DNA of 64,000 bases from Siphonodentalium dalli (GCA_032622095.1 CP136064.1:38304426-38368425), one strand, 5' to 3'; shown: positions 22,081 to 36,400, counted from the stretch's first letter. Translations and numbers: made by a program. The notes: generated by a model not told the origin, from the sequence alone.

Positions 22081-24220
22081 AGTTCTGGTGTGATATGAAA
22101 ACTAGCACTATCCAGTAGTGTTGCTGGACTGGGAACCAGTCATCTTATGGTTGAGTTATCGATTTCTAGCTTATATTTAATCATTGTTTTATCAAGTTAT
22201 TTTGACAGAAAAGCTTCCTAGTCAGTCCCGCTAATTGGTCAGTTCTGGTGTGATATGAAAACTAGCACTATCCAGTAGTGTTGCTGGACTGGGAACCAGT
22301 CATCTTATGGTTGAGTTATCGATTTCTAGCTTATATTTAATCATCGTTTTATCAAGTTATTTTGACAGAAAAGCTTCCTAGTCAGTCCCGCTAATTGGTC
22401 AGTTCTGGTGTGAATCGAAAACTAGCATTAGCCAGCAGTGTTGCTGGACTGGGAACCAATCGTCTTATTGCTGAGTTATCAATCTGAAGTTTAGATCATT
22501 TTATAAAGTTATTTAAAAAAAAAGCTTCCTAGTCAGTCCCACTATTTGGTCAGTTCTGGTGTGATATGAAAACTAGCACTAGCCAGTAGTAGTGCTGGAC
22601 TGGGAACCAGTCATCTTATGGTTGAGTTATCGATTTCAAGTTTACATTTAATCATCGTTTCATCAAGTTATTTAGACAGAGAAAAGCTTCCTAGTCAGTC
22701 CCACAATTTAGTCAGTTCTGGTGTGATATGAAAACTAGCACTAGCCAGTAGTGGTGTTGGACTGGGAACCAGTCATCTTATGTTTGAGTTACAAATTTGA
22801 AGTTAATATTTGTTCATCATTTTATCAATTTTGACAGAGAAAAGCTTCCTAGTCAGTCCCACTATTTAGTCAGTTCTGGTGTGATATGAAAACTAGCACT
22901 AGCCAGTAGTGGTGCTGGACTGGAAACCAGTCATCTTATGGTTGAGTTATCGATTTCAAGTTTACATTTAATCATCGTTTTATCAAGTTATTTGGACAGA
23001 GAAAAGCTTCCTAGTCAGTCCCACAATTTGGTCAGTTCTGGTGTGATATGAAAACTAGCACTAGCCAGTAGTGGTGTTGGACTGGGAACCAGTCATCTTA
23101 TGTTTGAGTTACCAATTTGAAGTTAATATTTGTTCATCATTTTATCAATTTTGACAGAGAAAAGCTTCCCAGTCAGTCCCACTATTTAGTCAGTTCTTGT
23201 GTGATATGAAACCAAGCACTAGCCAGTAGTGGTGCTGGACTGGGAACCAGTCATCTTATGGTTGAGTTATCGATTTCAAGTTTACATTTAATTATCGTTT
23301 TATCAAGTTATTTGGACACAGAAAAGCTTCCTAGTCAGTCCCACAATTTGGTCAGTTCTGGTGTGATATGAAAACTAGCACTAGCCAGTAGTGGTGTTGG
23401 ACTGGGAACCAGTCATCTTATGGTTGAGTTATCAATTTCAAGTTTACATTTAATCATCGTTTTAACAAGTTATTTGGACAGAGAAAAACTTCCTAGTCAG
23501 TCCCACAATTTGGTCAGTTCTGGTGTGATATGAAAACTAGCACTAGCCAGTAGTGGTGTTGGACTGGGAACCAGTCATCTTACGGTTGAGTTATCAATTT
23601 CAAGTTTACATTTAATCATCGTTTTAACAAGTTATTTTGACAGAGAAAAGCTTCCTAGTCAGTCCCACAATTGGTCACTTCTGGTGAGATATGAAAACTA
23701 GCACTAGCCAGTAGTAGTGCTGGACTGGGAACCAGTCATCTTATGCTTGAGTTATCGATTTCAAGTTTACATTTAATCATCGTTTTATCAAGTTATATGG
23801 ACAGAGAAAAACTTCCTAGTCAGTCCCACAATTTGGTCAGTTCTGGTGTGATATGAAAACTAGCACTAGCCAGTAGTTGTGTTGGACTGGGAACCAGTCA
23901 TCTTATGTTTGATGTACCAATTTGAAGTTAATATTTGTTCATCATTTTATCAATTTTGACAGAGAAAAGCTTCCTAGTCAGTCCCACTATTTGGTCAGTT
24001 CTGGTGTGATATGAAAACTAGCACTAGCCAGTAGTGGTGCTGGACTGGGAACCAGTCATCTTACAGTTGAGTTATCGATTTCAAGTTTATATTTAATTAT
24101 CGTTTTATCAAGTTATTTGGACAGAGAAAAGCTTTCTAGTCAGTCCCACTTATTGGTCAATTCTGGAGTGATATGAAAACTAGCCAGTAGTGGTGCTGGA
24201 CTTGGAACCAATCGTCTTAT
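22081..24220 (+). repeat. Satellite block V
   Basis: Begins with the diverged monomers that follow every S copy: CACTATCCAGTAGTGTTGCTGG, then GTGAATCGAAAACTAGCATT with the hairpin-forming CCAGCAGTGTTGCTGG and an A-rich run ATTTAAAAAAAAAGC. The first of these is tandemly duplicated here (22081-22400). A, B and C monomers follow. The block ends with the pre-S variants. Confidence 0.94.
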
Positions 24221-26390
24221 GGCTATTTGTCATCTTAAACGTAGACTCTACGCCAATTGCAATACAATCCTTGTAGTAACAACGGTCTTGTTTCGATAAT
24301 ATATTTAAAAATAATTAATTTGAGTCGAAGATGTCTGCAGAAAACGTCTCGGTTAAAAGGCTATCATAAAAATTTATTTAATTATTTAATATAAATTAAG
24401 TTACGAATTTCAGTATAGGTGACTTAACCACAATTAATTAACGGTTTTGGATCGGGTAACATTTGACACATGTCGAGATAACCGCTGACCAAAGATATTT
24501 CACAGGTCAGAAATCAGAAGTAACTTCAGTTCAGAACCTAAAGGTTCTTATCATAATTATGGTTCACTAATCTACTTTAAGTGGATATTAGTTGTCAACA
24601 TATAACTGAAAAATACTGTTCTGTTTAGATTAATAATCTGCATAAACATATTAAAGGGATTAAACAAATTATTATAGATTAACACATTAATTCAAAGAAA
24701 ACTATAGAAAATATAAGTCACAACATTATAATTGCCGGGCTGCTTCAAAGAAAATAACACCTTTATTCATAATTAGCAACAACAGTATTAAAAAGATCAA
24801 AAAGTCAGGAACAGACAAGTTAAACTGTCAAATCTACATAATGAGCTGAGACATGGCGAACATTAACAGCTTAAGATGCTAATGTGTTTTGTCACCTTGA
24901 CGAGCCATTGTTTTGACAAGTCAATAACCACTGACATCAAAGCTGCAGCACTATGTGTCATTAGGTTGTCTATTGTTTGTCAAAAAGTGAGAACTTTTCA
25001 CATCATTAGCAAGTTTCAAGTTAGGGTTTAAATATTCTGCTGAAACTAAATTTGCAGCATAACATCAACTGCAGTGGACAGACAGGAAAGCAGCAAGGAT
25101 TTAATATTATAACAACTGGGTTTTTTTCAACATTGGATTATTTTAGGCATCCAAGCTTATACACAGAATACTAAGGTATATTAATTTAAAATAATCTTAG
25201 ATCCATGTTTAAAATACATCACAACAAATATGTTTTCCAATTGTAAAAATTCTGGATTCAATTTATTATTTTTCATATTTCAAAAATTATGCGAGAAAAC
25301 TTTCTTGGTCTACCAAAATGAACTTTTTAAATTGAACTAATTATTAATGTAAATTAAAAAAAACATTAAATTCAAGTTTCTCTGACATCCAAATTGTTTT
25401 TTCTTTGTTTATCTGCACAATATATGATAGTTGGTGCAGTGGTTGGTGCAACAAAAAGGAGTGTTTTGTCACATCAGTACTGTTTAGACAATTAACTAAC
25501 AAGTGACATCATGTAAGAAGCAGTATGTGCCATAGACAACGTGTCAGTAACTTATTTGTCTGTTAACAGTGAGAAGTTTAGGATAGTAGTTTGGTTAAAA
25601 TAGAAAAAAAATATTAAATTACAATTTATCAGACATTCAAATTTTAGTTTAACTAAAACATTAAAAAAAATTGATATACAAATTGTTCTTTCTATTTATC
25701 TGCAACCAATAGTTGTTAGTCTAAAATTGATGTGAATTACCAGTGTTTTGTCACCATGTTTGCGAATTGTTTTGACAGTAACCACAACAAGTGACATGTG
25801 AGGAGCAGTATGTGTCATTAGTCAACATGTCATTAGCTTATTGTCAGACAAAAGTAAGAAGCTTATCTCATTAGTTAATATATATATGCCCATTTTGTAT
25901 TATTTTCACAAACTCATATCTGGTGCAGCTGAATGTCTAACTGTATCAATAAGGTTTGTTGTTGATTTGAATTTGCTGAATGTTGGTTTAAAAGTTTTCT
26001 CAATGCAGAGTTTGGGCAGCATACACTGCTGGAAGTCTATTAATTATTCTGTCAATTTCACCAACAATACAGAAGACATTTATCATTTGTTCTATATTCC
26101 TCGATACGAATTACAATTTTCTTTTATTCACTATAAAATCAGAAATATATTTATCGCTACACTTCACGTTTATCCATTAAAGTTTACATTTAACATTCGT
26201 TGTAGTTATTCCATAAATACTTCCATAAAATGTTCATTCGAGCTGCAAAAGCGTTAGAATTCTAACGGACTATTCATTAACCAGTTCCACATTTTACTGT
26301 TGCTGTTGCGATATAATTACTAGCACTAGTAATATGTGGAATTGGTAGAGGAAATTATCTTCTGTCACCATACTTTTTGACTTATTTGGA
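24221..26390 (+). repeat. S unit copy 2
   Basis: Complete, about 2.17 kb. It carries a 38-bp segment (24507-24544, starting TCAGAAATCAGAAG) absent from copies 1, 4 and 5 and flanked by AGG on both sides. A frame of 123 codons from ATG at 25886 to a stop at 26257 starts MPILYYFHKLISGAAECLTV; it has no recognised domain. Confidence 0.93.
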
Positions 26391-27705
26391 CAGTTCTGGT
26401 GTGATATGAAAACTAGCACTATCCAGTAGTGTTGCTGGACTGGGAACCAGTCATCTTATGGTTGAGTTATCAATTTGAAGTTTATATTTAATCATCGTTT
26501 TATCAAGTTATTTTGACAGAAAAGCTTCCTAGTCAGTCCCGCTAATTGGTCAGTTCTGGTGTGAATCGAAAACTAGCATTAGCCAGCAGTGTTGCTGGAC
26601 TGGGAACCAATCGTCTTATTGCTGAGTTATCAATATGAAGTTTAGATCATTTTATAAAGTTATTTAAAAAAAAAGCATCCTAGTCAGACTCACTATTTGG
26701 TCAGTTCTGGTGTGATATGAAAACTAGCACTAGCCAGTAGTGGTGTTGGACTGGGAACCAGTCATCTTATGGTTGAGTTATCGATTTCAAGTTTACATTT
26801 AATCATCGTTTTATCAAGTTATATGGACAGAGAAAAGCTTCCTAGTCAGTCTCACAATTTGGTCAGTTCTGGTGTGATAGTGGTGTTGGACTGGGAACCA
26901 GTCATCTTATGTTTGAGTTACCAATTTGAAGTTAATATTTGTTCATCATTTTATCAATTTTGACAGAGAAAAGCTTCCTAGTCAGTCCCACTATTTGGTC
27001 AGTTCTCATGTGATATGAAAACTAGCACTAGCCAGTAGTGGTGTTGGACTGGGAACCAGTCATCTTACGGTTGAGTTATCAATTTCAAGTTTACATTTAA
27101 TCATCGTTTTAACAAGTTATTTTGACAGAGAAAAGCTTCCTAGTCAGTCCCACAATTGGTCACTTCTGGTGAGATATGAAAACTAGCACTAGCCAGTAGT
27201 AGTGCTGGACTGGGAACCAGTCATCTTATGCTTGAGTTATCGATTTCAAGTTTACATTTAATCATCGTTTTATCAAGTTATATGGACAGAGAAAAACTTC
27301 CTAGTCAGTCCCACAATTTGGTCAGTTCTGGTGTGATATGAAAACTAGCACTAGCCAGTAGTTGTGTTGGACTGGGAACCAGTCATCTTATGTTTGATGT
27401 ACCAATTTGAAGTTAATATTTGTTCATCATTTTATCAATTTTGACAGAGAAAAGCTTCCTAGTCAGTCCCACTATTTGGTCAGTTCTGGTGTGATATGAA
27501 AACTAGCACTAGCCAGTAGTGGTGCTGGACTGGGAACCAGTCATCTTACAGTTGAGTTATCGATTTCAAGTTTATATTTAATTATCGTTTTATCAAGTTA
27601 TTTGGACAGAGAAAAGCTTTCTAGTCAGTCCCACTTATTGGTCAATTCTGGAGTGATATGAAAACTAGCCAGTAGTGGTGCTGGACTTGGAACCAATCGT
27701 CTTAT
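26391..27705 (+). repeat. Satellite block VI
   Basis: Starts with the S-following diverged monomers (CACTATCCAGTAG, GAATCGAAAACTAGCATT, ATTTAAAAAAAAAGCATCC). One monomer is truncated at 26875 (GTGTGATAGTGGTGTTGG, about 30 bp lost). The block ends with the pre-S variants GTCAATTCTGGAGTG and GGACTTGGAACCAATCG. Confidence 0.94.
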
Positions 27706-29876
27706 GGCTATTTGTCATCTTAAACGTAGACTCTACGCCAATTGCAATACAATCCTTGTAGTAACAACGGTCTTGTTTCGATAATATATTTAAAAATAAT
27801 TAATTTGAGTCGAAGATGTCTGCAGAAAACGTCTCGGTTAAAAGGCTATCATAAAAATTTATTTAATTATTTAATATAAATTAAGTTACGAATTTCAGTA
27901 TAGGTGACTTAACCACAATTAATTAACGGTTTTGGATCGGGTAACATTTGACACATGTCGAGATAACCGCTGACCAAAGATATTTCACAGGTCAGAAATC
28001 AGAAGTAACTTCAGTTCAGAACCTAAAGGTTCTTATCATAATTATGGTTCACTAATCTACTTTAAGTGGATATTAGTTGTCAACATATAACTGAAAAATA
28101 CTGTTCTGTTTAGATTAATAATCTGCATAAACATATTAAAGGGATTAAACAAATTATTATAGATTAACACATTAATTCAAAGAAAACTATAGAAAATATA
28201 AGTCACAACATTATAATTGCCGGGCTGCTTCAAAGAAAATAACACCTTTATTCATAATTAGCAACAACAGTATTAAAAAGATCAAAAAGTCAGGAACAGA
28301 CAAGTTAAACTGTCAAATCTACATAATGAGCTGAGACATGGCGAACATTAACAGCTTAAGATGCTAATGTGTTTTGTCACCTTGACGAGCCATTGTTTTG
28401 ACAAGTCAATAACCACTGACATCAAAGCTGCAGCACTATGTGTCATTAGGTTGTCTATTGTTTGTCAAAAAGTGAGAACTTTTCACATCATTAGCAAGTT
28501 TCAAGTTAGGGTTTAAATATTCTGCTGAAACTAAATTTGCAGCATAACATCAACTGCAGTGGACAGACAGGAAAGCAGCAAGGATTTAATATTATAACAA
28601 CTGGGTTTTTTTCAACATTGGATTATTTTAGGCATCCAAGCTTATACACAGAATACTAAGGTATATTAATTTAAAATAATCTTAGATCCATGTTTAAAAT
28701 ACATCACAACAAATATGTTTTCCAATTGTAAAAATTCTGGATTCAATTTATTATTTTTCATATTTCAAAAATTATGCGAGAAAACTTTCTTGGTCTACCA
28801 AAATGAACTTTTTAAATTGAACTAATTATTAATGTAAATTAAAAAAAACATTAAATTCAAGTTTCTCTGACATCCAAATTGTTTTTTCTTTGTTTATCTG
28901 CACAATATATGATAGTTGGTGCAGTGGTTGGTGCAACAAAAAGGAGTGTTTTGTCACATCAGTACTGTTTAGACAATTAACTAACAAGTGACATCATGTA
29001 AGAAGCAGTATGTGCCATAGACAACGTGTCAGTAACTTATTTGTCTGTTAACAGTGAGAAGTTTAGGATAGTAGTTTGGTTAAAATAGAAAAAAAATATT
29101 AAATTACAATTTATCAGACATTCAAATTTTAGTTTAACTAAAACATTAAAAAAAATTGATATACAAATTGTTCTTTCTATTTATCTGCAACCAATAGTTG
29201 TTAGTCTAAAATTGATGTGAATTACCAGTGTTTTGTCACCATGTTTGCGAATTGTTTTGACAGTAACCACAACAAGTGACATGTGAGGAGCAGTATGTGT
29301 CATTAGTCAACATGTCATTAGCTTATTGTCAGACAAAAGTAAGAAGCTTATCTCATTAGTTAATATATATATGCCCATTTTGTATTATTTTCACAAACTC
29401 ATATCTGGTGCAGCTGAATGTCTAACTGTATCAATAAGGTTTGTTGTTGATTTGAATTTGCTGAATGTTGGTTTAAAAGTTTTCTCAATGCAGAGTTTGG
29501 GCAGCATACACTGCTGGAAGTCTATTAATTATTCTGTCAATTTCACCAACAATACAGAAGACATTTATCATTTGTTCTATATTCCTCGATACGAATTACA
29601 ATTTTCTTTTATTCACTATAAAATCAGAAATATATTTATCGCTACACTTCACGTTTATCCATTAAAGTTTACATTTAACATTCGTTGTAGTTATTCCATA
29701 AATACTTCCATAAAATGTTCATTCGAGCTGCAAAAGCGTTAGAATTCTAACGGACTATTCATTAACCAGTTCCACATTTTACTGTTGCTGTTGCGATATA
29801 ATTACTAGCACTAGTAATATGTGGAATTGGTAGAGGAAATTATCTTCTGTCACCATACTTTTTGACTTATTTGGAC
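27706..29876 (+). repeat. S unit copy 3
   Basis: Copy of S2 displaced by 3485 bp, including the private 38-bp segment (27992-28029) and the same 123-codon frame (29371-29742). Confidence 0.93.
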
Positions 29877-30410
29877 AGTTCTGGTGTGATATGAAAACTA
29901 GCACTATCCAGTAGTGTTGCTGGACTGGGAACCAGTCATCTTATGGTTGAGTTATCAATTTGAAGTTTATATTTAATCATCGTTTTATCAAGTTATTTTG
30001 ACAGAAAAGCTTCCTAGTCAGTCCCGCTAATTGGTCAGTTCTGGTGTGAATCGAAAACTAGCATTAGCCAGCAGTGTTGCTGGACTGGGAACCAATCGTC
30101 TTATTGCTAGTACTAGTAATATGTGGAATTGGTAGAGGAAATTATCTTCTGTCACCATACTTTTTGACTTATTTGGACAGTTCTGGTGTGATATGAAAAC
30201 TAGCACTATCCAGTAGTGTTGCTGGACTGGGAACCAGTCATCTTATGGTTGAGTTATCAATTTGAAGTTTATATTTAATCATCGTTTTATCAAGTTATTT
30301 TGACAGAAAAGCTTCCTAGTCAGTCCCACTATTGGTCAGTTCTGGTGTGAATCGAAAACTAGCATTAGCCAGCAGTGTTGCTGGACTGGGAACCAATCGT
30401 CTTATTGCTG
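29806..30410 (+). repeat. 302-bp local tandem duplication at the right end of S copy 3
   Basis: The S tail AATATGTGGAATTGGTAGAG at 29816 recurs at 30118, together with the two diverged monomers that follow S. The join is at TTGCTAGTACTAGTAATATG (about 30105-30122), where GCACTAG and GTACTAG give short homology between the S tail and the satellite. Confidence 0.85.
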
Positions 30411-33400
30411 AGTTATCAATATGAAGTTTAGATCATTTTATAAAGTTATTTAAAAAAAAAGTATCCTAGTCAGTCCCACTATTTAGTCAGTTCTGGTGTG
30501 ATATGAAAACTAGCACTAGCCAGTAGTGGTGCTGGACTGGGAACCAGTCATCTTATGGTTGAGTTATCGATTTCAAGTTTACATTTAATCATCGTTTCAT
30601 CAAGTTATTTAGACAGAGAAAAGCTTCCTAGTCAGTCCCACTATTTAGTCAGTTCTGGTGTGATATGAAAACTAGCACTAGCCAGTAGTGGTGCTGGACT
30701 GGGAACCAGTCATCTTATGGTTGAGTTATCGATTTCAAGTTTACATTTAATCATCATTTTATCAATTTTGACAGAGAAAAGCTTCCTAGTCAGTCCCACT
30801 ATTTAGTCAGTTCTGGTGTGATATGAAAACTAGCACTAGCCAGTAGTGGTGCTGGACTGGGAACCAGTCATCTTATGGTTGAGTTATCGATTTCAAGTTT
30901 ACATTTAATCATCATTTCATCAAGTTATTTAGACAGAGAAAAGCTTCCTAGTCAGTCCCACTATTTAGTCAGTTCTGGTGTGATATGAAAACTAGCACTA
31001 GCCAGTAGTGGTGCTGGACTGGGAACCAGTCATCTTATGGTTGAGTTATCGATTTCAAGTTTACATTTAATCATCATTTTATCAATTTTGACAGAGAAAA
31101 GCTTCCTAGTCAGTCCCACTATTTAGTCAGTTCTGGTGTGATATGAAAACTAGCACTAGCCAGTAGTGGTGCTGGACTGGGAACCAGTCATCTTATGGTT
31201 GAGTTATCGATTTCAAGTTTACATTTAATCATCGTTTTATCAAGTTATTTGGACAGAGAAAAGCTTCCTAGTCAGTCCCACAATTTGGTCAGTTCTGGTG
31301 TGATATGGAAACTAGCACTAGCCAGTAGTGGTGTTGGACTGGGAACCAGTCATCTTACGGTTGAGTTATCGATTTCAAGTTTATATTTAATCATCGTTTT
31401 ATCAAGTTATTTGGACAGGGAACAGCTTTCTAGTCAGTCCCACTAATTGGTCAGTTCTGGTGTGATATGAAAACTAGCACTAGCCAGTAGTGGTGCTGGA
31501 CTGGGAACCAGTCATCTTATGGTTGAGTTATCGATTTCAAGTTTACATTTAATCATTGTTTTATCAAGTTATTTGGACAGAGAAAAGCTTCCTAGTCAGT
31601 CCCACAATTTGGTCAGTTCTGGTGTGATATGGAAAATAGCACTAGCCAGTAGTGGTGTTTGACTGGGAACCAGTCATCTTACGGTTGAGTTATCGATTTC
31701 AAGTTTATATTTAATCATCGTTTTATCAAGTTATTTGGACAGAGAACAGCTTTCTAGTCAGTCCCACAATTTGGTCAGTTCTGGTGTGATATGAAAACTA
31801 GCACTAGCCAGTAGTGGTGTTGGACTGGGAACCAGTCATCTTATGTTTGAGTTACCAATTTGAAGTTAATATTTGTTCATCATTTTATCAATTTTGACAG
31901 AGAAAAGCTTCCTAGTCAGTCCCACTATTTAGTCAATTCTGGTGTGATATGAAAACTAGCACTAGCCAGCAGTGGTGCTGGACTGGGAACCAGTCATCTT
32001 ATGGTTGAGTTATCGATTTCAAGTTTACATTTAATCATCGTTTTATCAAGTTATTTGGACAGAGAAAAGCTTCCTAGTCAGTCCCACTATTTAGTCAGTT
32101 CTGGTGTGATATGAAAACTAGCACTAGCCAGTAGTGGTGCTGGACTGGGAACCAGTCATCTTATGTTTGAGTTACCAATTTGAAGTTTATATTTAATCAT
32201 CGTTTTATCAAGTTATTTGGACAGAGAACAGCTTTCTAGTCAGTCCCACAATTTGGTCAGTTCTGGTGTGATATGAAAACTAGCACTAGCCAGTAGTGGT
32301 GTTGGACTGGGAACCAGTCATCTTATGTTTGAGTTACCAATTTGAAGTTAATATTTGTTCATCATTTTATCAATTTTGACAGAGAAAAGCTTCCTAGTCA
32401 GTCCCACTATTTAGTCAGTTCTGGTGTGATATGAAAACTAGCACTAGCCAGTAGTGGTGCTGGACTGGGAACCAGTCATCTTATGGTTGAGTTATCGATT
32501 TCAAGTTTACATTTAATCATCGTTTTATCAAGTTATTTTGACAGAGAAAAGCTTCCTAGTCAGTCCCACAATTTGGTCAGTTCTGGTGTGATATGAAAAC
32601 TAGCACTAGCCAGTAGTGGTGTTGGACTGGGAACCAGTCATCTTATGTTTGAGTTACCAATTTGAAGTTAATATTTGTTCATCATATTATCAATTTTGAC
32701 AGAGAAAAGCTTCCTAGTCAGTCCCACTATTTAGTCAGTTCTGGTGTGATATGAAAACTAGCACTAGCTAGTAGTGGTGCTGGACTGGGAACCAGTCATC
32801 TTATGGTTGAGTTATCGATTTCAAGTTTATATTTAATTATCGTTTTATCAAGTTATTTGGACAGAGAAAAGCTTTCTAGTCAGTCCCACTTATTGGTCAA
32901 TTCTGGAGTGATATGAAAACTAGCACTAGCCAGTAGTGGTGCTGGACTGGGAACCAGTCATCTTATGGTTGAGTTATCGATTTCAAGTTTACATTTAATC
33001 ATCGTTTTATCAAGTTATTTGGACAGAGAAAAGCTTCCTAGTCAGTCCCACAATTTGGTCAGTTCTGGTGTGATATGGAAACTAGCACTAGCCAGTAGTG
33101 GTGTTGGACTGGGAACCAGTCATCTTACGGTTGAGTTATCGATTTCAAGTTTATATTTAATCATCGTTTTATCAAGTTATTTGGACAGGGAACAGCTTTC
33201 TAGTCAGTCCCACTAATTGGTCAGTTCTGGTGTGATATGAAAACTAGCACTAGCCAGTAGTGGTGCTGGACTGGGAACCAGTCATCTTATGGTTGAGTTA
33301 TCGATTTCAAGTTTACATTTAATCATTGTTTTATCAAGTTATTTGGACAGAGAAAAGCTTCCTAGTCAGTCCCACAATTTGGTCAGTTCTGGTGTGATAT

Positions 33401-36400
33401 GGAAAATAGCACTAGCCAGTAGTGGTGTTTGACTGGGAACCAGTCATCTTACGGTTGAGTTATCGATTTCAAGTTTATATTTAATCATCGTTTTATCAAG
33501 TTATTTGGACAGAGAACAGCTTTCTAGTCAGTCCCACAATTTGGTCAGTTCTGGTGTGATATGAAAACTAGCACTAGCCAGTAGTGGTGTTGGACTGGGA
33601 ACCAGTCATCTTATGTTTGAGTTACCAATTTGAAGTTAATATTTGTTCATCATTTTATCAATTTTGACAGAGAAAAGCTTCCTAGTCAGTCCCACTATTT
33701 AGTCAGTTCTGGTGTGATATGAAAACTAGCACTAGCCAGCAGTGGTGCTGGACTGGGAACCAGTCATCTTATGGTTGAGTTATCGATTTCAAGTTTACAT
33801 TTAATCATCGTTTTATAAAGTTATTTGGACAGAGAAAAGCTTCCTAGTCAGTCCCACTATTTAGTCAGTTCTGGTGTGATATGAAAACTAGCACTAGCCA
33901 GTAGTGGTGCTGGACTGGGAACCAGTCATCTTATGTTTGAGTTACCAATTTGAAGTTTATATTTAATCATCGTTTTATCAAGTTATTTGGACAGAGAACA
34001 GCTTTCTAGTCAGTCCCACAATTTGGTCAGTTCTGGTGTGATATGAAAACTAGCACTAGCCAGTAGTGGTGTTGGACTGGGAACCAGTCATCTTATGTTT
34101 GAGTTACCAATTTGAAGTTAATATTTGTTCATCATTTTATCAATTTTGACAGAGAAAAGCTTCCTAGTCAGTCCCACTATTTAGTCAGTTCTGGTGTGAT
34201 ATGAAAACTAGCACTAGCCAGTAGTGGTGCTGGACTGGGAACCAGTCATCTTATGGTTGAGTTATCGATTTCAAGTTTACATTTAATCATCGTTTTATCA
34301 AGTTATTTTGACAGAGAAAAGCTTCCTAGTCAGTCCCACAATTTGGTCAGTTCTGGTGTGATATGAAAACTAGCACTAGCCAGTAGTGGTGTTGGACTGG
34401 GAACCAGTCATCTTATGTTTGAGTTACCAATTTGAAGTTAATATTTGTTCATCATATTATCAATTTTGACAGAGAAAAGCTTCCTAGTCAGTCCCACTAT
34501 TTAGTCAGTTCTGGTGTGATATGAAAACTAGCACTAGCTAGTAGTGGTGCTGGACTGGGAACCAGTCATCTTATGGTTGAGTTATCGATTTCAAGTTTAT
34601 ATTTAATTATCGTTTTATCAAGTTATTTGGACAGAGAAAAGCTTTCTAGTCAGTCCCACTTATTGGTCAATTCTGGAGTGATATGAAAACTAGCACTAGC
34701 CAGTAGTGGTGCTGGACTGGGAACCAGTCATCTTATGGTTGAGTTATCGATTTCAAGTTTACATTTAATCATCATTTTATCAATTTTGACAGAGAAAAGC
34801 TTCCTAGTCAGTCCCACTATTTAGTCAGTTCTGGTGTGATATGAAAACTAGCACTAGCCAGTAGTGGTGCTGGACTGGGAACCAGTCATCTTATGGTTGA
34901 GTTATCGATTTCAAGTTTACATTTAATCATCGTTTCATCAAGTTATTTAGACAGAGAAAAGCTTCCTAGTCAGTCCCACTATTTAGTCAGTTCTGGTGTG
35001 ATATGAAAACTAGCACTAGCCAGTAGTGGTGCTGGACTGGGAACCAGTCATCTTATGGTTGAGTTATCGATTTCAAGTTTACATTTAATCATCATTTTAT
35101 CAATTTTGACAGAGAAAAGCTTCCTAGTCAGTCCCACTATTTAGTCAGTTCTGGTGTGATATGAAAACTATCACTAGCCAGTAGTGGTGCTGGACTGGGA
35201 ACCAGTCATCTTATGGTTGAGTTATCGATTTCAAGTTTACATTTAATCATCGTTTTATCAAGTTATTTGGACAGAGAAAAGCTTCCTAGTCAGTCCCACA
35301 ATTTGGTCAGTTCTGGTGTGATATGGAAACTAGCACTAGCCAGTAGTGGTGTTGGACTGGGAACCAGTCATCTTACGGTTGAGTTATCGATTTCAAGTTT
35401 ATATTTAATCATCGTTTTATCAAGTTATTTGGACAGGGAACAGCTTTCTAGTCAGTCCCACTAATTGGTCAGTTCTGGTGTGATATGAAAACTAGCACTA
35501 GCCAGTAGTGGTGCTGGACTGGGAACCAGTCATCTTATGGTTGAGTTATCGATTTCAAGTTTACATTTAATCATTGTTTTATCAAGTTATTTGGACAGAG
35601 AAAAGCTTCCTAGTCAGTCCCACAATTTGGTCAGTTCTGGTGTGATATGGAAACTAGCACTAGCCAGTAGTGGTGTTTGACTGGGAACCAGTCATCTTAC
35701 GGTTGAGTTATCGATTTCAAGTTTATATTTAATCATCGTTTTATCAAGTTATTTGGACAGAGAACAGCTTTCTAGTCAGTCCCACAATTTGGTCAGTTCT
35801 GGTGTGATATGAAAACTAGCACTAGCCAGTAGTGGTGTTGGACTGGGAACCAGTCATCTTATGTTTGAGTTACCAATTTGAAGTTAATATTTGTTCATCA
35901 TTTTATCAATTTTGACAGAGAAAAGCTTCCTAGTCAGTCCCACTACTTAGTCAGTTCTGGTGTGATATGAAAACTAGCACTAGCCAGTAGTGGTGCTGGA
36001 CTGGGAACCAGTCATCTTATGGTTGAGTTATCGATTTCAAGTTTACATTTAATCATCGTTTTATCAAGTTATTTGGACAGAGAAAAGCTTCCTAGTCAGT
36101 CCCACTATTTAGTCAGTTCTGGTGTGATATGAAAACTAGCACTAGCCAGTAGTGGTGCTGGACTGGGAACCAGTCATCTTACGGTTGAGTTATCGATTTC
36201 AAGTTTATATTTAATCATCGTTTTATCAAGTTATTTGGACAGAGAACAGCTTTCTAGTCAGTCCCACAATTTGGTCAGTTCTGGTGTGATATGAAAACTA
36301 GCACTAGCCAGTAGTGGTGTTGGACTGGGAACCAGTCATCTTATGTTTGAGTTACCAATTTGAAGTTAATATTTGTTCATCATTTTATCAATTTTGACAG

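Larger units (their letters stand above)
23560..30100 (+). repeat. 3485-bp tandem duplication carrying S and flanking satellite
   Basis: From about 23560 the sequence recurs 3485 bp downstream (for example S starts at 24221 and 27706; the S open frame at 25886 and 29371). The parts I compared look essentially identical, including the 38-bp insertion private to these two copies. The second copy stops matching after GTCTTATTGCT near 30110. This is a recent duplication of a satellite-S composite. Confidence 0.9.

Noticed and set aside
15873-29876. S as an LTR retrotransposon or LINE fragment
   Set aside because: No terminal direct repeats, primer-binding site, polyA tail or reverse-transcriptase motif in any copy, and no target duplications at the junctions.
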